This document shows positions 8,901 through 15,903 of a stretch of 64,000 bases of DNA, one piece after another (position 1 is the first letter of the stretch; each line of letters opens with the position of its first letter). The DNA is from Hymenobacter elongatus (GTDB lineage: Bacteria > Bacteroidota > Bacteroidia > Cytophagales > Hymenobacteraceae). The stretch lies in NCBI RefSeq assembly GCF_004745955.1, contig NZ_SRLD01000015.1, forward strand, positions 1-64,000, given 5' to 3'. The notes under the pieces were generated by a model, which made no database searches, was not told where the DNA came from, and worked only from the letters and a program-made list of their open reading frames with translations. Made by a program: the position numbers and the translations under genes.

Positions 8901-11027
8901 CTGGGCTTCGGTGCCGGCCAGGGCCTGCCGCCGCCGCTTCAGCGCCGCCCGAATCTGGTTGAAGCTGGCGTAAATCGTCGAGATGTTGTCGATGATGCGC
9001 GTGGTCTGCGTGGGGTCCTCCATCGGCAGGTTGCTCACCACTTCAATCAGCAGTTCCAGCTCACTGGATACCGCGTTGGCCTGTTTTTCCAGCTCGTTGG
9101 CGTCGGCTACTTTCTGCACCTTCTCGATGGCGTCGGCAATGGCCTGCACGCGCACCGCGTAAGGCTTCAGCGCGTCGTCTTTCAGCAGGAAATCCACCGT
9201 TTGACCGGCCACGTCCTTGCTGGTTTGTTCCAGCTCGGCGGCGGCTTTTTCCACGGTGGGCAGTTCCACGTAGCGCAGCTCCTTGAGGGAGATGACCTCG
9301 CCGCGCACGCCGCGCAGCTCCGCCAGCAGCTGCACGTACTCGTTCACATCCGTAGCTGCGGTGCGCTTGACGCGGCCGGTCAATTCGTCGGCCTTGGCCA
9401 ATACGCGTTGGGTTTCGGCCCCAGTGCTCTTGCGGATGCTCAGCACCTTGTCGAACTCCGCTACCGCCGCGTTGGCCGCCTGCTGAATGTCGCGCAGGGG
9501 CTCGGCCAGGGCCTGGGCGGCCGGTTCGCGCAGCCAATGATAGGTGTCGTTGAGGGTCGTCGTTAGGCGAATCAAGTCCAGGTAGAGGCCGGCGTAGCTG
9601 TCGTCTTTGGCCAGCAGCGTGAGCACCTCCTGCGACTCCGACATGGCCCGCACAATTTCCTTGTTGCCCAGCTTGTAGAGGTAGGAATCGGAGGTGACCG
9701 GCAGCTGGAAATCAGGCGCCACGTAGGGCGTCTGCCAGATTTGCACCGCGTGGTGCTTCTTGGGCTCGTCGTCCTTGCGGAAGTAGCACAGCTCGCCGTT
9801 TTCAAACAGCGCGTAGCCGTGGCAGCTGATGGGGTTATCGACCCGTTGCGCGATGATGTTATAAGAAAGCAGCAAATACGCGCCGTTTTCCTTGTTGTAG
9901 AAGACGTACAGGAAATCCTCTCCATTCGGCGAGACTATCCGCTTCTCAAAAAGCATGTCGCGCAGCCCTTTTTCAAACAGTTTTCCCTCGCCGGTTTGCA
10001 GGTAAAACCCGTGCGGAAAAATCAGGCCCTGGTTGTCCGGCAGTAACACGCAAGCCTCGGCTAAAGCGTCAAGTCGTTGCGCCGTTTGCAGCTTGGCATT
10101 GTAAAGAAAATACCGATAATCTTGTTCCTGATACGGCCGGATTTTCAGCAGGATGATATTGCCAACTACTGCGTAATAAATCTCTGAATCATCAAGCGTC
10201 TGGTCTTTGTCCGACACGGGCTCGGAGTAAATTCCGAGCCCCGTAGCCGTATTATTTTCAATTTTAATGGTGAGGTCGCCGTGAATAGTTTCCACAAAAA
10301 CCTTATCCTCGATGCTGATATGCGGGTGTTTGCCGCTGCGCTGCATGTCGCGCGTGGTGCGCTTCCACGTAAACTCGTGCTGCGGCGGAAACCCGTATTC
10401 GTGGTCGCTGCGGTTGTCGATGTAGGTGAGCGTACCGGCCTGCAGCAGCCACTTAAACGTCTTAATGTCGTTCGCGCTTTTGCCCACCCGGAACACCATG
10501 AACAAATGGCTGCCGAGCACCGCGAATTTTACGAATTGCGTGTTCTTGTAGTACTTGTACAGGTTGCGGAATTCCTCGGCGAATTGCGCGTTGGAAACCA
10601 GGTCCAGCGGCAGCGGATGGAACTCGTGTTCCGCGTAAGAATACACGCCAAAAACATCGGATAATTCCACCTCGGTTTTCAGGCCGATAACGACGTTGTA
10701 GCCGAACAGGAAATTGCTGCCAACCGGCACCATGTCCCACGGCACGCAGTTGTTCTCGGTGCTGATGCGGCCGGTTCCAATCAACTTGGTGTCGATGGAC
10801 CCAAAGACGGTTTTGCGCTCGATATTGAGCTTTTCGAGGCGCGCGCGAAGGTCCGCACCGCTTTTCTGCAGGCGGTTGCGCAGGATTTCGTAGGTACCGC
10901 CTTCTAGCTTGACCCCGGCGCCGTTTACCCCATCCCCCGGCCCCTTCCCCTCCGGGGGAAGGGGAGCCGCGGCGGCGCTGTTGGTTTGGCTGTTGGAATG
11001 GGTAGTAGAGATGTTATTTGGGCTCAT
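5934..11027 (-). CDS. Giant AAA+ ATPase (annotated in relatives as DNA repair ATPase)
   Basis: A 1697-residue protein. The N-terminal ~500 residues are beta-rich with no enzyme motif; about 500-900 are long helices and coiled coils; a AAA+ module sits near 1300-1550. Walker A SPPGYGKTT is at about 1342-1350, Walker B VMIYLDDIQ at about 1409, and a sensor-1-like MAGNP at about 1459. Proteins of this design are called DNA repair ATPase in databases, though I know of no direct proof of a repair role. The gene closes the PspA-flotillin operon, overlaps the DUF559 gene by 14 bases, and probably acts as the motor of that membrane system. Two palindromic repeats are translated inside it, at about residues 20-36 and 1165-1205. 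The start at 11027 precedes the conserved region by about 40 residues. Confidence 0.8.
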   Translation of the reverse strand: MSPNNISTTHSNSQTNSAAAAPLPPEGKGPGDGVNGAGVKLEGGTYEILRNRLQKSGADLRARLEKLNIERKTVFGSIDTKLIGTGRISTENNCVPWDMVPVGSNFLFGYNVVIGLKTEVELSDVFGVYSYAEHEFHPLPLDLVSNAQFAEEFRNLYKYYKNTQFVKFAVLGSHLFMVFRVGKSANDIKTFKWLLQAGTLTYIDNRSDHEYGFPPQHEFTWKRTTRDMQRSGKHPHISIEDKVFVETIHGDLTIKIENNTATGLGIYSEPVSDKDQTLDDSEIYYAVVGNIILLKIRPYQEQDYRYFLYNAKLQTAQRLDALAEACVLLPDNQGLIFPHGFYLQTGEGKLFEKGLRDMLFEKRIVSPNGEDFLYVFYNKENGAYLLLSYNIIAQRVDNPISCHGYALFENGELCYFRKDDEPKKHHAVQIWQTPYVAPDFQLPVTSDSYLYKLGNKEIVRAMSESQEVLTLLAKDDSYAGLYLDLIRLTTTLNDTYHWLREPAAQALAEPLRDIQQAANAAVAEFDKVLSIRKSTGAETQRVLAKADELTGRVKRTAATDVNEYVQLLAELRGVRGEVISLKELRYVELPTVEKAAAELEQTSKDVAGQTVDFLLKDDALKPYAVRVQAIADAIEKVQKVADANELEKQANAVSSELELLIEVVSNLPMEDPTQTTRIIDNISTIYASFNQIRAALKRRRQALAGTEAQAEFTAQIKLLDQALVNYLDLCDAPAKCDEYSTKLLMQLEELEGKFPEFDQFLNQLAGKREEVSEAFESRKVSLVEARNQRASALLQSAERILKAVQNRLGRFETVADINGYFASDLMVEKVRQTVQDLLNLGDPVKADDIQSRLKTVKEDAVRQLKDRAELFTDGGQALKFGTYAFTVNTQPLELTVVLRDGDLHYHLTGTNFFQKITESAVLAARAVWDQTVVSENADVYRAEYLAWLMLQAAQHPAPAQDGAPAVLSVAELSHLTVAELTAHVQQFMAPRYAEGYLKGVHDHDAALLLEALVRLTRTADLLRYSTEARAAAALYWHGFAGRKKKAAWQHQLQGIGVLLQVFPDSREFDVLKAELQVAVEEFAAGTGLFALHEVAEAGEYLFYELTRGETFIISSEAAELHQQFQQSLKERNATAQYETSVAALADQPAAQFQLVRQWVKSFVRSNPTPQPPPLRERGSLTQAQAPEQNRQAPLLPEGKGPGDGVNEAAVNECAVLLLTNSFDPARIIRTPLRETLTGLQGSHARIHERNYQLNFPEFRRRLHHYPHTVVPLFEAFGTLKKELLARFTEELRLNEFRPRVLSSFVRNKLIDEVYLPLIGANLAKQIGTAGADKRTDLMGLLLLVSPPGYGKTTLMEYVANRLGLIFMKINGPAIGHAVTSVDPAQAPNSGAREELLKLNLAFEMGDNVMIYLDDIQHCNPEFLQKFISLCDAQRKIEGVYQGRARTYDFRGRKVAVVMAGNPYTESGEQFRIPDMLANRADIYNLGDIIGDTANTFLLSYLENALVANPVLNRLAAKSQADVYPLIKLAETGDSTGLVFEANHTPEEINEYVAVLQKLLRIRDVVARVNEEYIRSAAQANEYRTEPPFKLQGSYRNMAKLAEKVRPIMNDEEVRALLATHYDNEAQTLTSGTEANLLKLRELLGWLQDAETTRWTDIKATFARNLRTSSGGQLQSVLTQLENISSGLGGIRQVLEKE
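7414..7532. repeat. Inverted pair of GC-rich palindromic repeats inside the AAA+ gene
   Basis: One copy at about 7414-7456 and an inverted partner at about 7486-7532 flank a short spacer. In the coding frame the pair adds about 40 Pro/Gly-rich residues, including LLPEGKGPGDGVN, just before the AAA+ module. No stop codon or frameshift results. Confidence 0.85.
10926..10968. repeat. GC-rich palindromic repeat in the AAA+ gene N-terminus
   Basis: Same element as at 7414 and 11425. It encodes PLPPEGKGPGDGVN near residues 22-35 of the AAA+ protein, ahead of the first conserved block, so it lengthens a variable N-terminal tail without breaking the frame. Confidence 0.85.
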
Positions 11028-11502
11028 AGTTGGGATAGAGCGCGGTCAGATGCTCGGCAATCTTCTTTAACACGTTGGCGGTGTCGTAAAGCACGGCTTC
11101 GTTAGTGAAGCGAATAACCAGGAAGCCACCTTCCTGTAATTCGTGGGTGCGGCCGCCGTCGTATTCGGCCTGGCTCTCATCGCCGTGTATGCTGCCATCG
11201 ACTTCGATGATGAGCAATGCGGCTAGGCACACGAAATCGACAATGAATGGGCCGATGGCGTGCTGGCGTCGGAACGGGGCGCCTAGCTTGTTGCCGCGCA
11301 ACTCCTGCCACAGGTGGTTTTCGGCAGGGGTGGGGTTCTTGCGGTTGTGCCGGGCGTAGTCTTTCAGCGAGGTCATCCAGCGCTTGGCATCGGTGGTGTA
11401 CATGCCGTAGGGGTGGGGCGAGTTCACCCCATCCCCCGGCCCCTTCCCCTCCGGGGGAAGGGGAGCCTGACGGCGCTTTTCCGGCTCTTCACTAGGATTC
11501 AT
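11014..11502 (-). CDS. DUF559 endonuclease-like protein
   Basis: A small protein with the DUF559 nuclease fold, related to Vsr and restriction-type endonucleases. The conserved series is clear: PTPAENHLWQELRG, FRRQHAIGPFIVDF, then IEVDGSIH with the acidic metal-binding residues, and a C-terminal VIRFTN motif. A translated palindromic repeat (PLPPEGKGPGDGVN) sits in front of the domain. The stop codon overlaps the start of the giant AAA+ gene, so the two are probably co-translated. DUF559 genes are often scattered and mobile-looking, so it may be a passenger in this operon. The ATG at 11502 is chosen; 11535 is an in-frame alternative that only adds a short unrelated stretch. Confidence 0.8.
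   Translation of the reverse strand: MNPSEEPEKRRQAPLPPEGKGPGDGVNSPHPYGMYTTDAKRWMTSLKDYARHNRKNPTPAENHLWQELRGNKLGAPFRRQHAIGPFIVDFVCLAALLIIEVDGSIHGDESQAEYDGGRTHELQEGGFLVIRFTNEAVLYDTANVLKKIAEHLTALYPNYEPK
11425..11470. repeat. GC-rich palindromic repeat in the DUF559 gene N-terminus
   Basis: A further copy of the CCCCATCCCCCGGCCCC-type element, read in frame as PLPPEGKGPGDGVN upstream of the nuclease domain. Confidence 0.85.
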
Positions 11503-11547
11503 CTCTTCATCCCTCAATAATTTAGAATTTAGCAATATGCGCCGCCG

Positions 11548-11591
11548 TGGCTCCCCTTCCCCCGGAGGGGAAGGGGCCGGGGGATGGGGTC
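11548..11591. repeat. GC-rich palindromic repeat directly after the flotillin stop codon
   Basis: Inverted copy of the same element. Its outer edge contains the TGA of the flotillin gene (11590-11592), so the repeat starts exactly where the coding sequence ends. Confidence 0.8.
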
Positions 11592-13761
11592 ACAACTGCA
11601 GCGTCTTCACCGGCTTGTCGCCAAGCCCTAGCGCTGCCGCCGTGCTCGTAAGCTGCGCAATGGTGCTGCGCGTGGCGTCATCCCCAGCCTTGTTCATCAT
11701 TTGCAGCAGCAGGGCCGAAATGCTCAGGTTCTTCATGTCGTCGGAGCTCAGTCCGAACTGGTCCACAAACCGGCGCAGGTTGGTTTTAAAATCCCCGCCG
11801 CCATTGCCTTCGTGGCCGAAGAAAGCATCTTTCACCGTGCCCAGCACGTCGGAATTATTCACCGCCCGGTCTATCATCTTGCCCTTGGTGATAGAGCCGA
11901 TAATCTGGTCGAAGAACATGGTTTCGCCGCCCACAATGTCGATTTTGGCCGACTTCAGTGCCTCCGAGATAACGCCCGCCTGGGCGCTGGCAATGTCCTT
12001 CTGGATGTTGATTTGGGCCAGTTCCACGGCCTTGTCCTTGTCGAGGCGCAGCTTGAATTCTTCGTGGTCCTTGCCCACGCCGTCGAGCTTCTTCATGGCG
12101 TCGGCCTTGGCTTCGATGCCCTTGGCTTCCACGGCGAAGCGCTGCTCGTTCACCGTCACTTCGGCCAGGCCGCGCTTCTGGTCGGCATCGGCTTTGGCTT
12201 CGATGACGCTGGCTTCGGCCAGGCCTTTTTCCAGGTTCACCTTGGCGGCTACCACGCCGAGCTTCTCGTCGGCTTCGGCCTGGGCCGTGGCTTTCACCTG
12301 GATGGATTGGGCTTCGGCGGTGGCGGTGAGCTGCATCACGTTGGCTTCCGACTCGCCCTCTTTCTGGCGGGCGGCGGCTTTGGCCTGCATCACCTGGGCT
12401 TCGGCCAGGCCCACGGCGCTGGCTTTGCTGGCGTCGGCTTCGGCCATAATGCGGATGGCCTGCGAGCGGTGCTCGGCCGACGCTTTTTCCGCCTCGGCAT
12501 CAATCAGCGACTGCTTGGCGCGGAACTCGGCGCCCTGTTTCTCCATGTCGGCGTTGCCCACGAAGGTAATGGTGGCCTGTTCGGTTTCCTGCTTGGCCTT
12601 GGTGATGGCCACCAGCTTCTCGCGGTCGGCCAGGGCCTGGGCGCGGGTGTCTTTGATGCGCTCCTCTTCGATGACCGTAGCTTTTTCCACCGTAATCCGC
12701 TCCCGGATGATGCCCTGAATGTTCTTGCGCTCCTCTTCCAGGGCCTTTTCCTTTTCAATCTGGGCCAGGGCCACGATGCGCTCCCGCTCGTTCACTTCCA
12801 GGGCGCGGGCCTGCTCCACGCGCTCCGTCTCGATGGCGTCGGTGCGCTGCTTATTGCGCTCGGCCACCAGAATCTGGCGGTCGCGGTTCTGTTCCGAAAC
12901 CTTGATTTCCTCATCGGCCGAGATGCGGGCTTTTTCGCCCTTCTGGCGTTCCTCCTGGCGCACTTTCTCGGTTTCGGCGGCTTCGCGGGCCTTGATGTTG
13001 GCAATTTCGCGGTATTGCTTTTCCTGGGTTTCGGCCAGCTGCTTTTCGAGCTGCAGAATGGTTTCCTGCGCCTCCACGTCCTGTTTCTTGATGGTTTTCT
13101 GCTGGTCGCGCTGCAGCTGGTTGGACTGGATTTTCTGCTCCGACGTCAGGGCAATGATTTTCTTGATGCCTTCCGCATCCAGGATATTATCCTGGTTGAG
13201 GGCGTGCAGCGGGGTTTGCTCCAGGTAATCGATGGCGCAGTCGTCGAGCACGTAGCCGTTCAAATCCGTGCCGATGATGCGCAGGATTTCCTGCTTGAAC
13301 TGCTCGCGGGAGTTGTACAGCTCGATGAAATCGAAGTGCTTGCCCACCGTCTTCAGGGCTTCCGAAAACTTGGCATCGAACAAGCCTTCCAGCGCCACGG
13401 GGTCGGAGGCGCGGTGGGCCCCGATGCTCTGGGCCACGTTCACCACGTCCTCGTGGGTCTTGTTCACCCGAATGAAGAAATTGACTTTCACGTCGGCGCG
13501 CATGTTGTCCTTGCACACTAGGCCTTCGGCGCCGGCCCGGGCAATGACAATGGTTTTCAGCTTGATGTCCATCACCTCGAGCATGTGGAGGATGGGCACC
13601 ACGATGATGCCGGAAAACGACACTTTGGCGTCGCCCATGCCCGTGCGCAGCAGGGCTTCGCCTTGCACGGCTTTTTTATACATCCGGGCGACAACCGCCA
13701 GGAAGCCAAGCAGAAACAGGCCGATAATAATCAAAACGGCCCAGGAAAGAGAAGCTAACAT
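11590..13761 (-). CDS. Flotillin family protein (SPFH/band-7)
   Basis: A 723-residue membrane scaffold. An N-terminal membrane helix at about residues 6-27 is followed by an SPFH/band-7 domain (about 30-190). A very long Ala/Glu/Lys-rich coiled coil (about 200-560) has the repeated EAxA pattern typical of flotillins, and a C-terminal tail follows. Flotillins assemble into membrane microdomain scaffolds. With the YqiJ-like gene immediately upstream it matches the YqiJ-YqiK pairing of Escherichia coli, and with PspA it matches known associations of band-7 proteins with envelope stress genes. The gene is third from last of the minus-strand operon, with palindromic repeats on both sides. The partner ATPase downstream may remodel this scaffold. 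Confidence 0.9.
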   Translation of the reverse strand: MLASLSWAVLIIIGLFLLGFLAVVARMYKKAVQGEALLRTGMGDAKVSFSGIIVVPILHMLEVMDIKLKTIVIARAGAEGLVCKDNMRADVKVNFFIRVNKTHEDVVNVAQSIGAHRASDPVALEGLFDAKFSEALKTVGKHFDFIELYNSREQFKQEILRIIGTDLNGYVLDDCAIDYLEQTPLHALNQDNILDAEGIKKIIALTSEQKIQSNQLQRDQQKTIKKQDVEAQETILQLEKQLAETQEKQYREIANIKAREAAETEKVRQEERQKGEKARISADEEIKVSEQNRDRQILVAERNKQRTDAIETERVEQARALEVNERERIVALAQIEKEKALEEERKNIQGIIRERITVEKATVIEEERIKDTRAQALADREKLVAITKAKQETEQATITFVGNADMEKQGAEFRAKQSLIDAEAEKASAEHRSQAIRIMAEADASKASAVGLAEAQVMQAKAAARQKEGESEANVMQLTATAEAQSIQVKATAQAEADEKLGVVAAKVNLEKGLAEASVIEAKADADQKRGLAEVTVNEQRFAVEAKGIEAKADAMKKLDGVGKDHEEFKLRLDKDKAVELAQINIQKDIASAQAGVISEALKSAKIDIVGGETMFFDQIIGSITKGKMIDRAVNNSDVLGTVKDAFFGHEGNGGGDFKTNLRRFVDQFGLSSDDMKNLSISALLLQMMNKAGDDATRSTIAQLTSTAAALGLGDKPVKTLQL

Positions 13762-13814
13762 GCGAGTAAGGGTGTAGAAATATGAGTGGTTGGTTTTTTA
13801 AAGATGTTCTGTCG

Positions 13815-13920
13815 GGGGGGGGGGCCACCCCCGGCCCCTCCCCTCCGGGAGAGGGGTGATTTCTGATATTTACTTATCGTCTGGCACCCCTCTCCCGGAG
13901 GGGAGGGGCCGCGGGTGGGG
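13815..13920. repeat. Inverted pair of GC-rich palindromic repeats after the YqiJ-like stop codon
   Basis: Copies at about 13815-13857 and 13884-13920 face each other across an AT-rich spacer. The right-hand copy abuts the TAA of the YqiJ-like gene at 13921-13923, the same arrangement as at the flotillin gene. A run of ten G residues marks the left edge. Confidence 0.8.
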
Positions 13921-14568
13921 TTAATCAGTGAAAGGCTCAATCAAATAGCATTTCCGCGCCGCATCAAAGTCAATGACTAGCGCCGTTTCGCCCTTGGCCA
14001 GTGGCGCGTTGATGCTCCGCACATTCAGCATGAGCGGCGCGCCATCTATTTGCACCGATGCCTGGCCTAGCTTGTCGGCCGTGGCCGGCAGCAGCACCGT
14101 GCACACCTTGCCGATGACCACCGCGCCGCCGTCGTGGTCTTTTTCCAGGGCCGCGAACAGCTTTACGAAAGGCAGCGTCAGGAACTTCGCCACAAACAGG
14201 CTGCCGATGAACAAGGGCAGCAAAAATGCCAGGCCCAGCAACAGGGAAGTATTACCCGTGTAGTAGTTGACTAGAATACTGCCCACCCAGAGCGGCAAAA
14301 ACACGAAGCTGAGGAACACCATCAGCGGGATGCGGCCCAGGTTGAAGAAGGCCAGGGCGCCGTTGAGCCAGCCGGTGCCCATGCCTTCGTGGGGCCCGTC
14401 GCTGTCGAAGTGCAGGTGGCCGTGGTCCTCAATGCTCAGGTCCACGGTCTTCATATCGAGCAGGCCCAGCAGCACCGTGAGCCAGTACAGCAGCACGAAC
14501 ACCAGCAAGCCCGTGGGCAGTAGATTAGGCGGTGAGATGGCAGCTTGTAAAAGTTCGGTCATGGGCAT
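13921..14568 (-). CDS. YqiJ/NfeD-like membrane protein with OB-fold tail
   Basis: A 215-residue integral membrane protein with helices at about 17-38, 80-100 and 107-128 and a soluble beta-rich C-terminal domain (about 148-213) that looks like the OB fold of NfeD and YqiJ proteins. Between the first two helices is a His/Asp-rich loop. Proteins of this class are found next to flotillins and help build or localise the scaffold, which is the case here, with the flotillin gene directly downstream. It lies about 60 bases after pspA in the same direction, so co-transcription is likely. The assignment to YqiJ rather than another NfeD group rests on topology and context. Confidence 0.75.
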   Translation of the reverse strand: MPMTELLQAAISPPNLLPTGLLVFVLLYWLTVLLGLLDMKTVDLSIEDHGHLHFDSDGPHEGMGTGWLNGALAFFNLGRIPLMVFLSFVFLPLWVGSILVNYYTGNTSLLLGLAFLLPLFIGSLFVAKFLTLPFVKLFAALEKDHDGGAVVIGKVCTVLLPATADKLGQASVQIDGAPLMLNVRSINAPLAKGETALVIDFDAARKCYLIEPFTD

Positions 14569-14631
14569 TAGTAGGGCAGCTTAAAGGTAGGCGTATTGCA
14601 CTGATTCCAGTGCCCGCCCGACCTGTTCTGA

Positions 14632-15339
14632 CTATTCACTGTAGCCAAGTTTCGCTTTTAAGGCCTTGAGATCTTCGCTGGCTTTGCCGATACCTGTCGC
14701 ACCCAGTGCCTTGTCGATTTCCGCGTCGATGCTCTTGCCGGCTTGGGCGATTTCCCCGTAGGATTCGGCCAGAGCTTCCTGCACGGCAATCTTTTCCTTC
14801 ATACGCTCCAGCAAGGCCACCGTGCCCGAGGAGTCGAGTTGGGCCAACTGCTTGTTGATGGTGATGGTGGCCGTGCTCACCGTCACGCGGGCCTTCAAGG
14901 TTTTGAGCTCGTTTTCCCACTGGCTGATAGTCGACTTCAGCGTGCTCACGTTCTGGTCCATCTGGGCCGCCGAGTGCTCGAATTTCTCCTGGTCGGTGGC
15001 GGCACGGGCAGCCTGGGCGTCGTTTTCGGCCTTTTTCAGCAGGGCTTCGCCAGCGAGGCGGTCGGCTTCGCCCGAGTTCAAGTCGCCCTTGTGAGCCCGC
15101 TGGAGCAGGAGCACGGCCTTGCTTTCGTAGTCCGAGGCTTTGGTGCGGAAGCTTTCGCCTTCGTTGCGCGCCCGGATGGCCATGGCCTTTACCTCGGCCA
15201 GGCCGTGCAGGCTTTTATCCAGGTCCTGGCGCAGGTCGCGCAGGCCCTGTTCGGTCATCTTGATGGGGTCTTCGAGCTGGTTCACGGCGGAGTGGGCTTC
15301 CGACTGACCGATTTTGAAGAGACGGTTGAGGATGTTCAT
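14632..15339 (-). CDS. pspA: PspA/IM30 family membrane-stress protein
   Basis: A 235-residue, almost fully helical protein with the PspA/IM30 pattern: an N-terminal amphipathic helix (NILNRLFKIGQSE), then long coiled-coil hairpins rich in Lys, Glu and Ala, as in the ESCRT-III-like PspA and Vipp1. These proteins coat and stabilise damaged inner membrane. The conserved GEADRLAGEALLKKAE segment fits the hinge region. It follows the YjfI-like gene by 11 bases and precedes the YqiJ-like and flotillin genes. No PspB, PspC or PspF genes are present, so control is probably through the divergent XRE protein instead. Confidence 0.9.
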   Translation of the reverse strand: MNILNRLFKIGQSEAHSAVNQLEDPIKMTEQGLRDLRQDLDKSLHGLAEVKAMAIRARNEGESFRTKASDYESKAVLLLQRAHKGDLNSGEADRLAGEALLKKAENDAQAARAATDQEKFEHSAAQMDQNVSTLKSTISQWENELKTLKARVTVSTATITINKQLAQLDSSGTVALLERMKEKIAVQEALAESYGEIAQAGKSIDAEIDKALGATGIGKASEDLKALKAKLGYSE

Positions 15340-15350
15340 GGCAAGGGAGG

Positions 15351-15758
15351 TTAGGCTGTGAGGGGCTTGGAAAACTGAATCAGCTCATCGGAAAACTCAC
15401 TGAGCAGCAGGCCAAGGGAATTGACACAAGCCTCTAGCTCAGGCAAATCGAGGGTTTCGATTTGCAGGGTGTCGCGGAAGATGAGCTTACGGCCGCTCTC
15501 ATCGAGGGCAAAGGCACCATGAATGATGTCACGGTTCTTTTGCAGCAACCGCTGATACACTTCCAACGAGGGGGCGGGCAGGTCAAGCAGGTACTGCTCC
15601 AGTATCAGCAGCGGGTCGCCGCAGCCGATGACGAGGTTCTTAATGGCCAGCTCCGGCTTGTCGACGACGAACACACCTTCCTGCTCGTCGGCGTGGCAAA
15701 TGTCGAAGCCCAGTTCCAGCAGGTAGCCCTTGATGGCGGTAAAGTAGGTGTTGGGCAT
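15351..15758 (-). CDS. YjfI/YbjN-like small protein (type III chaperone-like fold)
   Basis: A 135-residue acidic protein, first gene of the PspA-flotillin operon. It has the alternating pattern of the YbjN/DUF2170 (YjfI) group, with a type III secretion chaperone-like fold: VFVVDKPELAIKN, then LLQKNRDIIHGAFALDE and IFRDTLQIETLD. In Escherichia coli yjfI precedes the pspA paralogue yjfJ, which matches the order seen here, so a PspA partner or chaperone role is plausible. The start at 15758 is chosen over 15791 because the longer frame would run over a TTGCTCA operator-like half-site. Identity is by pattern and context only. Confidence 0.65.
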   Translation of the reverse strand: MPNTYFTAIKGYLLELGFDICHADEQEGVFVVDKPELAIKNLVIGCGDPLLILEQYLLDLPAPSLEVYQRLLQKNRDIIHGAFALDESGRKLIFRDTLQIETLDLPELEACVNSLGLLLSEFSDELIQFSKPLTA

Positions 15759-15783
15759 ATAGTATGAACAAAAGACAGGTAGA

Positions 15784-15886
15784 TTGCTCAAAAAAGTAGC
15801 GGTGGTTGCTGCGGCTTCCCGATACTTATGGTAGATTTACGACGCAATAATAAGCAAATTTTTGTTGTTGCTCATATTTTGAGCAA
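15784..15886. promoter_or_regulatory. Divergent regulatory region with palindromic operator
   Basis: Between the operon start (15758, -) and the XRE gene (15904, +). TTGCTCA-N5-TGAGCAA at 15868-15886 is a perfect 7-bp-arm palindrome lying 18 bases before the XRE start. A further half-site TTGCTCA lies at 15784-15790, close to the operon start. The region is AT-rich. This is the expected binding layout for the XRE protein regulating both directions. Confidence 0.6.
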
Positions 15887-15903
15887 AATAATAGTGGGAT
15901 ACT

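Noticed and set aside
11701..13521. 606-codon plus-strand frame opposite flotillin
   Set aside because: Antisense shadow of the coiled coil; rich in Leu, Phe, Gly and His with no family likeness.
7414..13920. CRISPR array suggested by the regular-looking GC-rich repeats
   Set aside because: Copies differ in direction and spacing, several lie within genes, there are no unique spacers of equal length, and no cas gene is present.
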